In this document: one piece after another, positions 1-5,384 of the stretch
Numbering within the stretch: the first letter of the stretch is position 1
Layout of the letters: each line of letters starts with the position of its first letter
The notes under the pieces: model-generated
What the model saw: the letters and a program-made list of their open reading frames with translations, nothing else
Told to the model about the DNA's origin: nothing
The model's database searches: none
Assembly (NCBI GenBank): GCA_038065125.1
Contig: JBBTRP010000020.1
Coordinates: forward strand, 1 to 6,250
Direction of reading: 5' to 3'
Source: JBBTRP01 sp038065125
GTDB lineage: Bacteria > Patescibacteriota > Patescibacteriia > JACQRZ01
DNA length: 6,250 bases
Position numbers and translations under genes: made by a program

Positions 1-20
1 CCGCACAACTGGATGCGGCG

Positions 21-49
21 TTGGCAAATGAACTCAGCTGATCTATACT
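21..49 (+). promoter_or_regulatory. Sigma70-type promoter of the hsp20-vanW unit
   Basis: The -35 box TTGGCA (21-26) and the -10 box TATACT (44-49) are separated by exactly 17 nt. Both match the housekeeping consensus at five of six positions. Transcription would begin near 55-57, leaving a leader of only about 24 nt before the ATG at 80. The leader has no recognisable Shine-Dalgarno sequence. I see no CIRCE-type inverted repeat or sigma32-type box, so heat control, if any, is not visible. Confidence 0.7.
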
Positions 50-79
50 GAGAAAGTCAATTATTATCTTCACTGCCCC

Positions 80-505
80 ATGCAAATAGTCACGCAGTGG
101 TTCAAAACAAAAGCCCAAGAAGAAGAAAAAGCGCCCGCCCAGCAGGAGCACTGGGGACTCCTTGAAGAGGGACAGCTTCTCATTGACATGTACGAGCGAC
201 CTGACGCTGTAGTCGTTCGCTCCTTCGTCGCGGGCGTGAACCCGGATGACCTTGAGATCTCCATGTACAACGACCTCCTCACGATCCGCGGATTGCGCAA
301 CGAACACGAAGAGATTCATGATGATCGTTACTACCACCGCGAGTGCTACTGGGGAACGTTTTCCCGCTCGATCGTGATCCCCGTCCCCATCGACCCCGAA
401 CTCATCCGCGCCTACTTCAAAAATGGGGTGGTAACCATCGAACTTCCCAGAATCATTGACGAGAGCCCCTCTCTTCGCATCAACCTCGACGCGCCCGAAC
501 CATGA
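80..505 (+). CDS. Small heat-shock protein, Hsp20/alpha-crystallin family
   Basis: This is a 141-residue ATP-independent holdase chaperone, expected in the cytoplasm, where such proteins bind unfolding proteins and keep them refoldable. The alpha-crystallin domain spans about residues 32-125. It is recognised by the alternating beta-strand pattern, the DDLEI.....LTIRG segment (56-71), the YYHRECYWGTFSRSI stretch (84-98) and the hallmark A-x-x-x-N-G-V motif (A111, N115, G116, V117) followed by ELPR. The N-terminal arm (1-31) is short and rich in Glu, Gln and Lys. The tail holds a hydrophobic I-N-L triplet (134-136) that could serve as the IXI-like oligomer anchor. Length is typical for the family. 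The frame is open back to a TGA at 29-31, and 80 is the only ATG before the domain, so this start is favoured despite lacking a Shine-Dalgarno. Its TGA stop overlaps the vanW start, which suggests co-translation. Confidence 0.93.
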   Translation: MQIVTQWFKTKAQEEEKAPAQQEHWGLLEEGQLLIDMYERPDAVVVRSFVAGVNPDDLEISMYNDLLTIRGLRNEHEEIHDDRYYHRECYWGTFSRSIVIPVPIDPELIRAYFKNGVVTIELPRIIDESPSLRINLDAPEP

Positions 506-2403
506 CCAAAATAGTGTCCAAAACATCATCTCGCAAACACATGATAATCGGGGCAGCGACCACGGTTATTTTTTTGATCGGTGCGACGAACCTGGTGTTT
601 GCAGTCGACGCCTATTATGACGACCGAATTGCCCCGGGCGTCATGCTTGGATCAGTTGATATCGGAAACAACCGAAAAGATGCCGTGCGCGCGCTGCTGG
701 AGGCCTATCATGCGACTCTGGATCGTGACGGCATCGTGCTCACCTACCAAGGTCAGACAAAAAAAATTACCGCTCGTTCGGTGCCAATGAGTCCGGACGT
801 GAGTCCCGAGCAACTCACGGGTGTTGCAAAAATCGATATCGACAAAACCATTGATACGGCCTATGCGATCGGCCACACCGGGAATCCATTGAGCGACTAC
901 CCGATGCGCATCCGAGGGTTGATTCAAAAAACCCACCTCGCAGCAACAACAATCATCTCTCCCGAATCACTGACCGCGGCTGCACAAAAAGAATTTCCCT
1001 CTCTCAATCAGCGCGTTCGCGAACCGCAATTTACCATGGGTGCAGACGGAGTAATCGGCGTTGATGCTCCGACTCCCGGCGCGACTCTTGATACTCCGGC
1101 CGCAGTCGCGGATTTGGAGTCCCAGATACGTGAGTTACAAGTCCCGGTCGTGACACTTTCCGCTATACCGACGCAACCCCGCCTCACGACCGAAGAACTT
1201 ACCAACTCCATCGGCCGCGTCACCCAGATGGTGGGAACCTCAACGCTTGTTCTCATTGCGGGAGACGTGAAAACCGACCTCACGCCGTCTGAGCGAATCG
1301 CATGGGTCCGCGCGGACAAGGGCGAGTCCGGCGATTTAACCCTCGCCATCGACCGTGCAGCTCTTCGCGAGTATCTTGAAACGATTGTCGCCCCAAAAAT
1401 ATTTGTAAAGTCAGAAATTCCGCGCTACGAAATCAGGGACGGCAAAATCGCCGCATTCCAGGAGCCGGTTTCGGGGCAGGAGTTGGATATCGACCAGTCA
1501 CTATCCCTGATCGTCGACGCGCTTGAAGGAGCTGCGGCTCACTCGTCAGTAACGCTTCCTATCACTGAGTCGCCAATCATGCCGTCAGATGTCCCATCCG
1601 ATATTTTCATTAAGGAGGTTGTTGCAAAAGGGGAAACTGACTTTCGCGGCAGTCCCCCGAATCGAAGAAAAAACATCGCCGTTGGGTTGTCAAAGATTAA
1701 CGGGGTCGTCATTCCTCAAGGAGCAGAGTTTTCCCTACTCTCTCTTCTCAAGCCGATCGACAAGGAGGGAGGTTTTTTGCCGGAACTGGTCATCAAGGGA
1801 TCCAAGACAACGCCCGAGTATGGCGGGGGTCTCTGCCAAGTATCAACAACGCTCTTTCGCGCCGTTGCCTACGCAGGTCTCCCGGTGACCGGACGGCGTA
1901 ACCACTCCTACCGCGTCTCGTACTACGAGCCTCCAGTCGGATTTGATGCGACCATTTACGATCCCGCCCCCGACTTCACGTTTACAAACGACACGGCCGG
2001 TCCGATTCTGATTCAGGCATCGGTCAAAGGCACGAAAGCGCGAGTCACTCTCTGGGGAACAAAAGACGGACGCATTGTCGAGGTGGACGCGCCGACGGTA
2101 TTCAATATCAAAAAAGCGACGGAGACAAAAATCATTGAGACCGATGACCTCAAGCCGGGTGAGAAGAAATGCACCGAGCGCGCACATGATGGCGCCGACG
2201 CGGTTTTTGAGAGACGAGTGATATACCAGACCGGTGAGAAAAAGACCGATACCTATAAAAGCCACTATGTAGTGTGGCCTGCCGTGTGCCTGGTTGGGAA
2301 AAAACCGGATCCCCCACCATCAGCAACAACCAGCACCGAGTCGCTCCCGGCTGAACACACAAGTGACTCAAGCGCGACGTCAACGGAAAATTCCGCCGAA
2401 TAA
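502..2403 (+). CDS. VanW-family membrane-anchored envelope protein with peptidoglycan-binding-like and G5-like regions
   Basis: This 633-residue protein has a short basic N-terminus and one hydrophobic segment (about 14-35), so it is probably an uncleaved signal anchor with the bulk outside the membrane. Residues about 40-340 are weakly conserved alpha/beta sequence, in the place where VanW relatives carry putative peptidoglycan-binding domains (PG_binding_4 type). The VanW domain is clear at about 378-515: GVVIPQGAEFS, the GGGLCQVSTTLF motif (441-452), RRNHS..RVSYYEPPVGFDATIYDP (465-488) and a final beta-rich region. Residues 530-600 resemble a G5-like module (DDLKPGEKKC, then a GADA..ERRVIY stretch). 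C557 and C596 could form a disulfide. A Ser/Thr/Pro-rich low-complexity tail (603-633) ends the protein. VanW's biochemical role is unknown; the name comes from vancomycin-resistance clusters, and nothing here implies resistance. The start overlaps the hsp20 stop (ATGA) and has no Shine-Dalgarno, which fits translational coupling. Confidence 0.9.
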   Translation: MTKIVSKTSSRKHMIIGAATTVIFLIGATNLVFAVDAYYDDRIAPGVMLGSVDIGNNRKDAVRALLEAYHATLDRDGIVLTYQGQTKKITARSVPMSPDVSPEQLTGVAKIDIDKTIDTAYAIGHTGNPLSDYPMRIRGLIQKTHLAATTIISPESLTAAAQKEFPSLNQRVREPQFTMGADGVIGVDAPTPGATLDTPAAVADLESQIRELQVPVVTLSAIPTQPRLTTEELTNSIGRVTQMVGTSTLVLIAGDVKTDLTPSERIAWVRADKGESGDLTLAIDRAALREYLETIVAPKIFVKSEIPRYEIRDGKIAAFQEPVSGQELDIDQSLSLIVDALEGAAAHSSVTLPITESPIMPSDVPSDIFIKEVVAKGETDFRGSPPNRRKNIAVGLSKINGVVIPQGAEFSLLSLLKPIDKEGGFLPELVIKGSKTTPEYGGGLCQVSTTLFRAVAYAGLPVTGRRNHSYRVSYYEPPVGFDATIYDPAPDFTFTNDTAGPILIQASVKGTKARVTLWGTKDGRIVEVDAPTVFNIKKATETKIIETDDLKPGEKKCTERAHDGADAVFERRVIYQTGEKKTDTYKSHYVVWPAVCLVGKKPDPPPSATTSTESLPAEHTSDSSATSTENSAE

Positions 2404-2435
2404 AAAAACTTAGCCCTCCGTAATGGAGGGCTAAG
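2404..2435 (-). terminator. Intrinsic terminator of the minus-strand RNA
   Basis: A perfect 11-bp inverted repeat (CTTAGCCCTCC at 2409-2419, GGAGGGCTAAG at 2425-2435) encloses a 5-nt loop. On the minus strand it is followed directly by seven T residues (complement of 2408-2402), the classic Rho-independent layout. On the plus strand no T-run follows, so it is at best a weak terminator for vanW. The T-tract runs into the vanW TAA stop codon. Confidence 0.85.
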
Positions 2436-2449
2436 CATATCAACTAACA

Positions 2450-2580
2450 ATCTGCAGACAAGAAAATGTGATGATCGGATAGTCCAGCTGAGCTGAATCG
2501 CATCGTTAACTGATGCCGTTCGAGCCAGCTAAGCCGGACTACCGACGCAGCACATCCCCATGCTTGTCGTGTCTGCAGAT
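2450..2580 (-). repeat. Long inverted repeat forming the rod-like core of the candidate RNA
   Basis: ATCTGCAGACA at 2450-2460 is the exact reverse complement of TGTCTGCAGAT at 2570-2580. Further nested complementary blocks continue inward to an apical loop at 2505-2511. The whole stretch can fold into one interrupted hairpin of about 131 nt. The pairing is best on the minus strand, where GGGGATGTG (2559-2551) pairs with CACATTTTC (2470-2462) using three G-U pairs. Confidence 0.75.
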
Positions 2581-2647
2581 CTCTAGCTGCGAGGGTCATT
2601 TTCCCTTTATTTAAAAAGAAAATCAGAAGTCAAGCCTCGTAGAAGCA

Positions 2648-2676
2648 AGTCTACCACTTTTTCGTGTTTTTGTCAA
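2648..2676 (-). promoter_or_regulatory. Consensus sigma70-type promoter of the candidate ncRNA
   Basis: Read on the minus strand, a perfect -35 box TTGACA (2676-2671) is followed after exactly 17 nt by TAGACT (2653-2648), a four-of-six match to TATAAT that keeps its most conserved T, A and T. The start point would fall at about 2641-2640. The spacer is A-rich. A 13-bp palindrome lies just upstream of the -35 box. Confidence 0.75.
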
Positions 2677-2681
2677 GAGGG

Positions 2682-2694
2682 CGCCTGACAGGCG
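2682..2694. promoter_or_regulatory. 13-bp odd palindrome between two divergent promoters, possible operator
   Basis: CGCCTG-A-CAGGCG is a perfect palindrome around a single central A. It lies 5 bp upstream of the -35 box of the minus-strand RNA promoter and 28 bp upstream of the -35 box proposed for the plus-strand gene at 2794. That placement fits a shared binding site for a dimeric regulator. Function is inferred from position and symmetry only; it could also be a small hairpin or a chance repeat. Confidence 0.35.
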
Positions 2695-2722
2695 AAAATT
2701 GAACGGAATGGGCTTGATTTTT

Positions 2723-2752
2723 TTGTCATACTTGCTAGAGTTGACCTATTCT
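2723..2752 (+). promoter_or_regulatory. Probable promoter of the 188-residue hypothetical gene
   Basis: TTGTCA (2723-2728) and TATTCT (2747-2752) are spaced by 18 nt. This would start transcription near 2759 and give a leader of about 35 nt containing the strong Shine-Dalgarno. A second -35-like TTGACC (2741-2746) sits in the spacer but has no good -10 box at the right distance. Confidence 0.5.
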
Positions 2753-2781
2753 TTTACAGGATAGCACTTCAGGGAGCACAA

Positions 2782-2787
2782 AGGAGG
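2782..2787 (+). promoter_or_regulatory. Strong Shine-Dalgarno deciding the GTG start at 2794
   Basis: AGGAGG, within the longer AAAGGAGG run, lies 6 nt before the GTG codon at 2794-2796. It is the only full-consensus Shine-Dalgarno seen before any gene in this window. It also supports the plus-strand reading of this locus over the equally long antisense frame. Confidence 0.8.
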
Positions 2788-2793
2788 ACGACG

Positions 2794-3360
2794 GTGATCC
2801 CAAAAGTTGTTCATGAGGGCGTTACGGTCACCGTGACGATCAAGAATGAGCAAGTCGCCGTTACTTCCTTCGTCGGAAGGAAGGGAGGCGATGAGTGGAA
2901 GGTCGAAGGCTATGGTTTGAGGCTCCACTGGAAAGAGCGCGACAAGACGCGCTTCTTCTTCGAAGGCGGATCGTCGCGGATCCATACGCCGGCAGACTTC
3001 TACCGCGCGCGGAAGGTGATTGAGCGGCTCATCCCCGCGCTGGCCCAAGCCAGAGGGAAGATGCGACCCATCGAACTGCGCGCCCTTCGGGTGTGCCTCG
3101 AGCTCGTCACGCGCCCGCAGACCGATCTGCCCCACGCGAGTATGCGAAAGATCGCGCGGCACCTGAGCGTGCGTGATCGCATGGATCTCGTCAACACGCT
3201 GCACTCGCTCAAAATCGAGAGCGAGGTACTCAAACGGATTCTCCAGGAAACGCGGCCCGTTGAAAGTCCGACCGCAATCGCGATCAACGGCACGGGGCCG
3301 CTGCGTATCACGCACAATACGCGCTACCTGAGCGCGAACGCCCTGCCCAACTCCAGTTAA
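2794..3360 (+). CDS. Hypothetical protein of 188 residues, family not recognised
   Basis: I do not recognise this protein. It has no signal peptide and no membrane segment, so it is probably cytoplasmic. Residues about 9-58 look beta-rich (alternating hydrophobics, as in GVTVTVTIKNEQVAV, then EGYGLRLHWKERDKTRFFFEGG). Residues 67-150 look helical, with amphipathic stretches around 68-86, 92-107 and 115-150. R/K-rich helices such as MRKIARHLSVRDRMDLV could contact nucleic acid or a partner, but no helix-turn-helix can be asserted. The tail after 152 looks disordered. It starts with GTG behind a consensus Shine-Dalgarno, has its own promoter and ends at a hairpin, so it is probably monocistronic. 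Two hand-counted 60-base lines (3001-3120) are 68-70% G+C, against 58-63% in two sampled vanW lines, a modest difference. It is divergent from the candidate ncRNA, which hints at shared control. Confidence 0.75.
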   Translation: MIPKVVHEGVTVTVTIKNEQVAVTSFVGRKGGDEWKVEGYGLRLHWKERDKTRFFFEGGSSRIHTPADFYRARKVIERLIPALAQARGKMRPIELRALRVCLELVTRPQTDLPHASMRKIARHLSVRDRMDLVNTLHSLKIESEVLKRILQETRPVESPTAIAINGTGPLRITHNTRYLSANALPNSS

Positions 3361-3361
3361 T

Positions 3362-3391
3362 ATGCCTCGGCTGCCACAGTGCCCGAGGCAT
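3362..3391. terminator. Hairpin between convergent genes, probable bidirectional terminator
   Basis: ATGCCTCGG (3362-3370) and CCGAGGCAT (3383-3391) form a 9-bp GC-rich stem with a 12-nt loop in the 33-nt gap between two converging stop codons. The following tracts are only moderately U-rich (CTCTATTT on the plus strand, ATTAACTGG on the minus strand). Position and stem strength argue for termination in both directions, but efficiency is uncertain. Confidence 0.65.
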
Positions 3392-3393
3392 CT

Positions 3394-4371
3394 CTATTTC
3401 ACGGGGGTTACCGCCTTCTTTCCCGAAAGCACGGCAATAATATTTTCGGCTGCTACACGCATCATCGCGTTTCTCGCTTGAACCGTTGCCGAGGCGATGT
3501 GCGGAGTCATGATCACGTTTGGGAGAGCACACAATGCTTTCGTATCCGATGCCGCGCACATCACGGCCGGTTCACATTCATAGACGTCCAACGCAAAACC
3601 TCCCAACTTCTTTTTTTGAAGCGCCGACACCACTGCAAACTGATCAACGACCCCTCCGCGCGCCGTATTAATCAGGAGTGCATCTTTTTTCATAAACCGA
3701 AGAGTTTTTGCGGAGATGAGATGTCGGGTCGACGGCAGAAGCGGCACATGAAGACTGATGATATCCGACTTTTGCAAAACTTTTTCAAGCGGCGCATACA
3801 CAGCTCGATATTTCTTTTCAAACTCTTTGTCTCTAATGACGTCATGGTACAAAACCGGCATTCCAAAACTCTGTGCGGCGTACTGTGCAACGCGCTTGCC
3901 AATCCGTCCAAGCCCAACCAGTCCAAGCGTCTTGCCCGACGGGTGCGCCCCGATCAAAAGATCCGGATTCCAACCTTTGAACTTTCCGGACCGCATAAAG
4001 CTGTCCGCCTCCACGATCCTTCGTAAGAGACCGAGCATCAACGCGACCGTGTGCTGGGCAACCGCATCGCTTACCTCTTGGCAGGGAGTGTTGGTCACGA
4101 TGATTCCCCGATTCTTCGCCTCGTGAAGATCGACATTGTCATATCCGACGGCAAAGTTTGCGATGATTTTGAGATTCGCACCCGCCGCGTCCATGACTGA
4201 GGAGTCAATACGATCAAACAGAAGCGGGAGCAGGGCGCGAACTCCTCGTACCTGCTTGAGAAGCTGCTGTTTCGTAAGCGGTTGTTTCTGTCGCTGAGTT
4301 TTAATGTTCAAACCCGCCCTTTTGAGAAGAGACTCTGCAAACGGCAATGGGTGAGTCACGAGGACATCCAT
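3394..4371 (-). CDS. D-isomer-specific 2-hydroxyacid dehydrogenase, NAD-dependent
   Basis: This 325-residue cytosolic oxidoreductase belongs to the family that interconverts 2-oxoacids and D-2-hydroxyacids (glyoxylate/hydroxypyruvate reductase, D-lactate and phosphoglycerate dehydrogenases). The catalytic domain is split (about 1-100 and 285-325) around the nucleotide-binding domain (about 101-284). Visible motifs are NFAVGYDNVD (72-81), the dinucleotide loop G153-x-G155-x-x-G158, D177 after the second strand, which favours NAD over NADP, and the catalytic triad R238 (TARGG), E267 (YECEP) and H291 (TPHIASAT). Spacing matches the family. Length fits the short GyaR-like type without the ACT domain of SerA. 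The exact substrate cannot be read. It is the last gene of the operon; its ATG lies 2 nt after the pfkB stop with no Shine-Dalgarno, so translational coupling is likely. Confidence 0.93.
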   Translation of the reverse strand: MDVLVTHPLPFAESLLKRAGLNIKTQRQKQPLTKQQLLKQVRGVRALLPLLFDRIDSSVMDAAGANLKIIANFAVGYDNVDLHEAKNRGIIVTNTPCQEVSDAVAQHTVALMLGLLRRIVEADSFMRSGKFKGWNPDLLIGAHPSGKTLGLVGLGRIGKRVAQYAAQSFGMPVLYHDVIRDKEFEKKYRAVYAPLEKVLQKSDIISLHVPLLPSTRHLISAKTLRFMKKDALLINTARGGVVDQFAVVSALQKKKLGGFALDVYECEPAVMCAASDTKALCALPNVIMTPHIASATVQARNAMMRVAAENIIAVLSGKKAVTPVK

Positions 4372-4373
4372 AG

Positions 4374-5366
4374 CTACAATTGCTTGATCGATTTTTCCGC
4401 GCTCTTGATGCGCTTGAGCAGTTTAGGCCGGGTCAGGAGTCCTTGCTGTGGACCGATATACTCAATGACAGACGCGGCATTTGCGGCCCCCCACAGAAGC
4501 GCCTCCCGAAGCTTCTTCCCACTCGCGAATGCTGAGAGAAGTCCCGTTGAAAAACTGTCCCCCGCCCCGGTCCGCTCAACAACGTGCGCAGGGAGAGGTT
4601 TACTGAACAAATAGGTATGCCCGTCGAACCCATACGCTCCCTCGGGGCCATCCGTGATCACGACTATTTCCGGACCCAAGCGGCGCAATCCTTCCAGTGC
4701 CTCCTTCATACTCGACTTGCACGACTTCTCCAGGAGAAGGTCCGCCTCTTCTTTGTTTAGGATCAGGAGTGTGCACGCGCGCAAGATCGGCGCAAGAACC
4801 TTTACCCCGGCACGAAGCTGCTGATCGCCGGGATTGAACGCAAGGCGCCACCCGTTATGCTTCATCTGCTTGAGGAGCTCCCGATGTATGGATGCAAAGT
4901 CCTTGCCAAGCGAGGTTAGATACACCCAAGAAGCCTTGGCAAGCGGCGGTAGGCGGAATTTGCGCGGCGCGTGATAGATGAGGATAGTGCGCTCAGTCCG
5001 GTAATTCAGAACGACCGAGGTGCTGCTCGTCCCCCCTTTTTTTATTCCGATATATTCGGTCGACACGCGCTCGGCTTTGAGCTTCTCAAGGATCTTGTTC
5101 CCGATGTCGTCGTCACCGATCGTTGTATACAAAGCGGGCTTGAGGCCCAATCGCGCCGATCCGACAGCGAGGTTGCATGCGTTGTGTCCGAGAGACTCGT
5201 GAAGATCCTCGACAGGAATTTTGTCCGCATACGTCAGACACAGCCAACAGCTTTTCTTGTCGACACTGCAGAGAAGCGACGCGTCATGCAGTTTCAAAAA
5301 CGTATCGAGTCCTGCTTCACCGATCGAGATGATATCGTAGCGCGATGTCTTTTTTTTCGTTGGCAT
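4374..5366 (-). CDS. PfkB/ribokinase-family carbohydrate kinase
   Basis: This 330-residue cytosolic kinase transfers phosphate from ATP to a sugar, nucleoside or related alcohol. The PfkB signature near the C-terminus is clear: ERTGAGDSFSTGLLSAF (264-280), with D270 as catalytic base and TGAGD forming the anion hole. Other family landmarks are the N-terminal DIISIGEAGLD strand (11-21), the substrate-side GHNACNLAVGSARLG (60-74) followed by TTIGDDDIGN (81-90), and the ATP-side strands EIVVITDGPEGAYGF (233-247). The first motif reads GH where many relatives have GG. Fructose, ribose, adenosine or tagatose-type substrates are all possible. The start is ATG at 5366, 17 nt after the DUF2304 stop, without a Shine-Dalgarno. 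An eight-A run lies just inside the gene (minus strand, 5357-5350), and an A7G6 run occurs at 5043-5031; the frame is intact across both. Confidence 0.92.
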   Translation of the reverse strand: MPTKKKTSRYDIISIGEAGLDTFLKLHDASLLCSVDKKSCWLCLTYADKIPVEDLHESLGHNACNLAVGSARLGLKPALYTTIGDDDIGNKILEKLKAERVSTEYIGIKKGGTSSTSVVLNYRTERTILIYHAPRKFRLPPLAKASWVYLTSLGKDFASIHRELLKQMKHNGWRLAFNPGDQQLRAGVKVLAPILRACTLLILNKEEADLLLEKSCKSSMKEALEGLRRLGPEIVVITDGPEGAYGFDGHTYLFSKPLPAHVVERTGAGDSFSTGLLSAFASGKKLREALLWGAANAASVIEYIGPQQGLLTRPKLLKRIKSAEKSIKQL

Positions 5367-5384
5367 GGGGTTGTTAAGAAAAAT

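Larger units (their letters stand above)
2404..2640 (-). ncRNA. Candidate structured non-coding RNA of about 240 nt, family not recognised
   Basis: A consensus promoter upstream and a strong terminator downstream delimit a minus-strand transcript starting near A2640. Its 5' domain pairs 2635-2639 with 2590-2594 and holds an 11-bp hairpin (2613-2623 with 2598-2608, loop 2609-2612). The main domain is a rod closed by an 11-bp helix (2570-2580 with 2450-2460). Above it are a 9-bp helix (2551-2559 with 2462-2470), an internal loop (2545-2550 against 2471-2475), a helix with one bulged base (2536-2544 with 2476-2485), a broken helix (2519-2530 with 2486-2497) and an apical GATGC/GCATC hairpin (2512-2516 with 2500-2504). 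Five of these pairs are G-U only in the minus-strand RNA and would be A-C mismatches on the plus strand, which supports the strand call. The rod shape and size recall 6S RNA, but I see no conserved motif that proves it, and no SRP, tmRNA or RNase P signature. Confidence 0.68.

Noticed and set aside
1..18. A 5-bp hairpin CCGCA/TGCGG at the left edge, possibly the terminator of an upstream gene.
   Set aside because: The stem is short, the loop is 8 nt, no T-run follows, and the upstream gene is not visible.
502..505. TGA recoded as Gly or Trp, as in some CPR lineages.
   Set aside because: Hsp20 ends exactly where the family should end, and the TGA overlaps a good downstream start. No gene has an internal TGA.
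2444..2599. A 51-codon minus-strand ORF inside the ncRNA, starting ATG after an AAAGGGAA run and stopping just before the terminator.
   Set aside because: Its sequence is dominated by the inverted-repeat arms, its composition is unremarkable, and an open frame of this length is not rare by chance. The AAAGGG run is needed for the 5' hairpin. A small protein is not excluded but is less supported than a structured RNA.
2608..2633. A second promoter for the ncRNA (minus strand TTGACT, then TAAATA).
   Set aside because: The spacer is only 14 nt, and the -10-like bases are part of the 5' hairpin. The 17-nt-spaced promoter at 2648-2676 is far better.
2746..3315. A 189-codon minus-strand ORF opposite the hypothetical gene.
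   Set aside because: The translation is Arg/Asp-rich and patternless. The plus strand has the promoter, consensus Shine-Dalgarno and terminator hairpin.
3379..4026. A 215-codon plus-strand ORF over the 2-hydroxyacid dehydrogenase.
   Set aside because: It is a shadow of an unmistakable dehydrogenase gene with all catalytic motifs on the minus strand.
5031..5043. An A7G6 run in pfkB (minus strand) that could act as a programmed frameshift or slippage site.
   Set aside because: The zero frame continues through the full family length with all motifs, and no stimulatory hairpin was evident. It is encoded as Lys-Lys-Gly-Gly.
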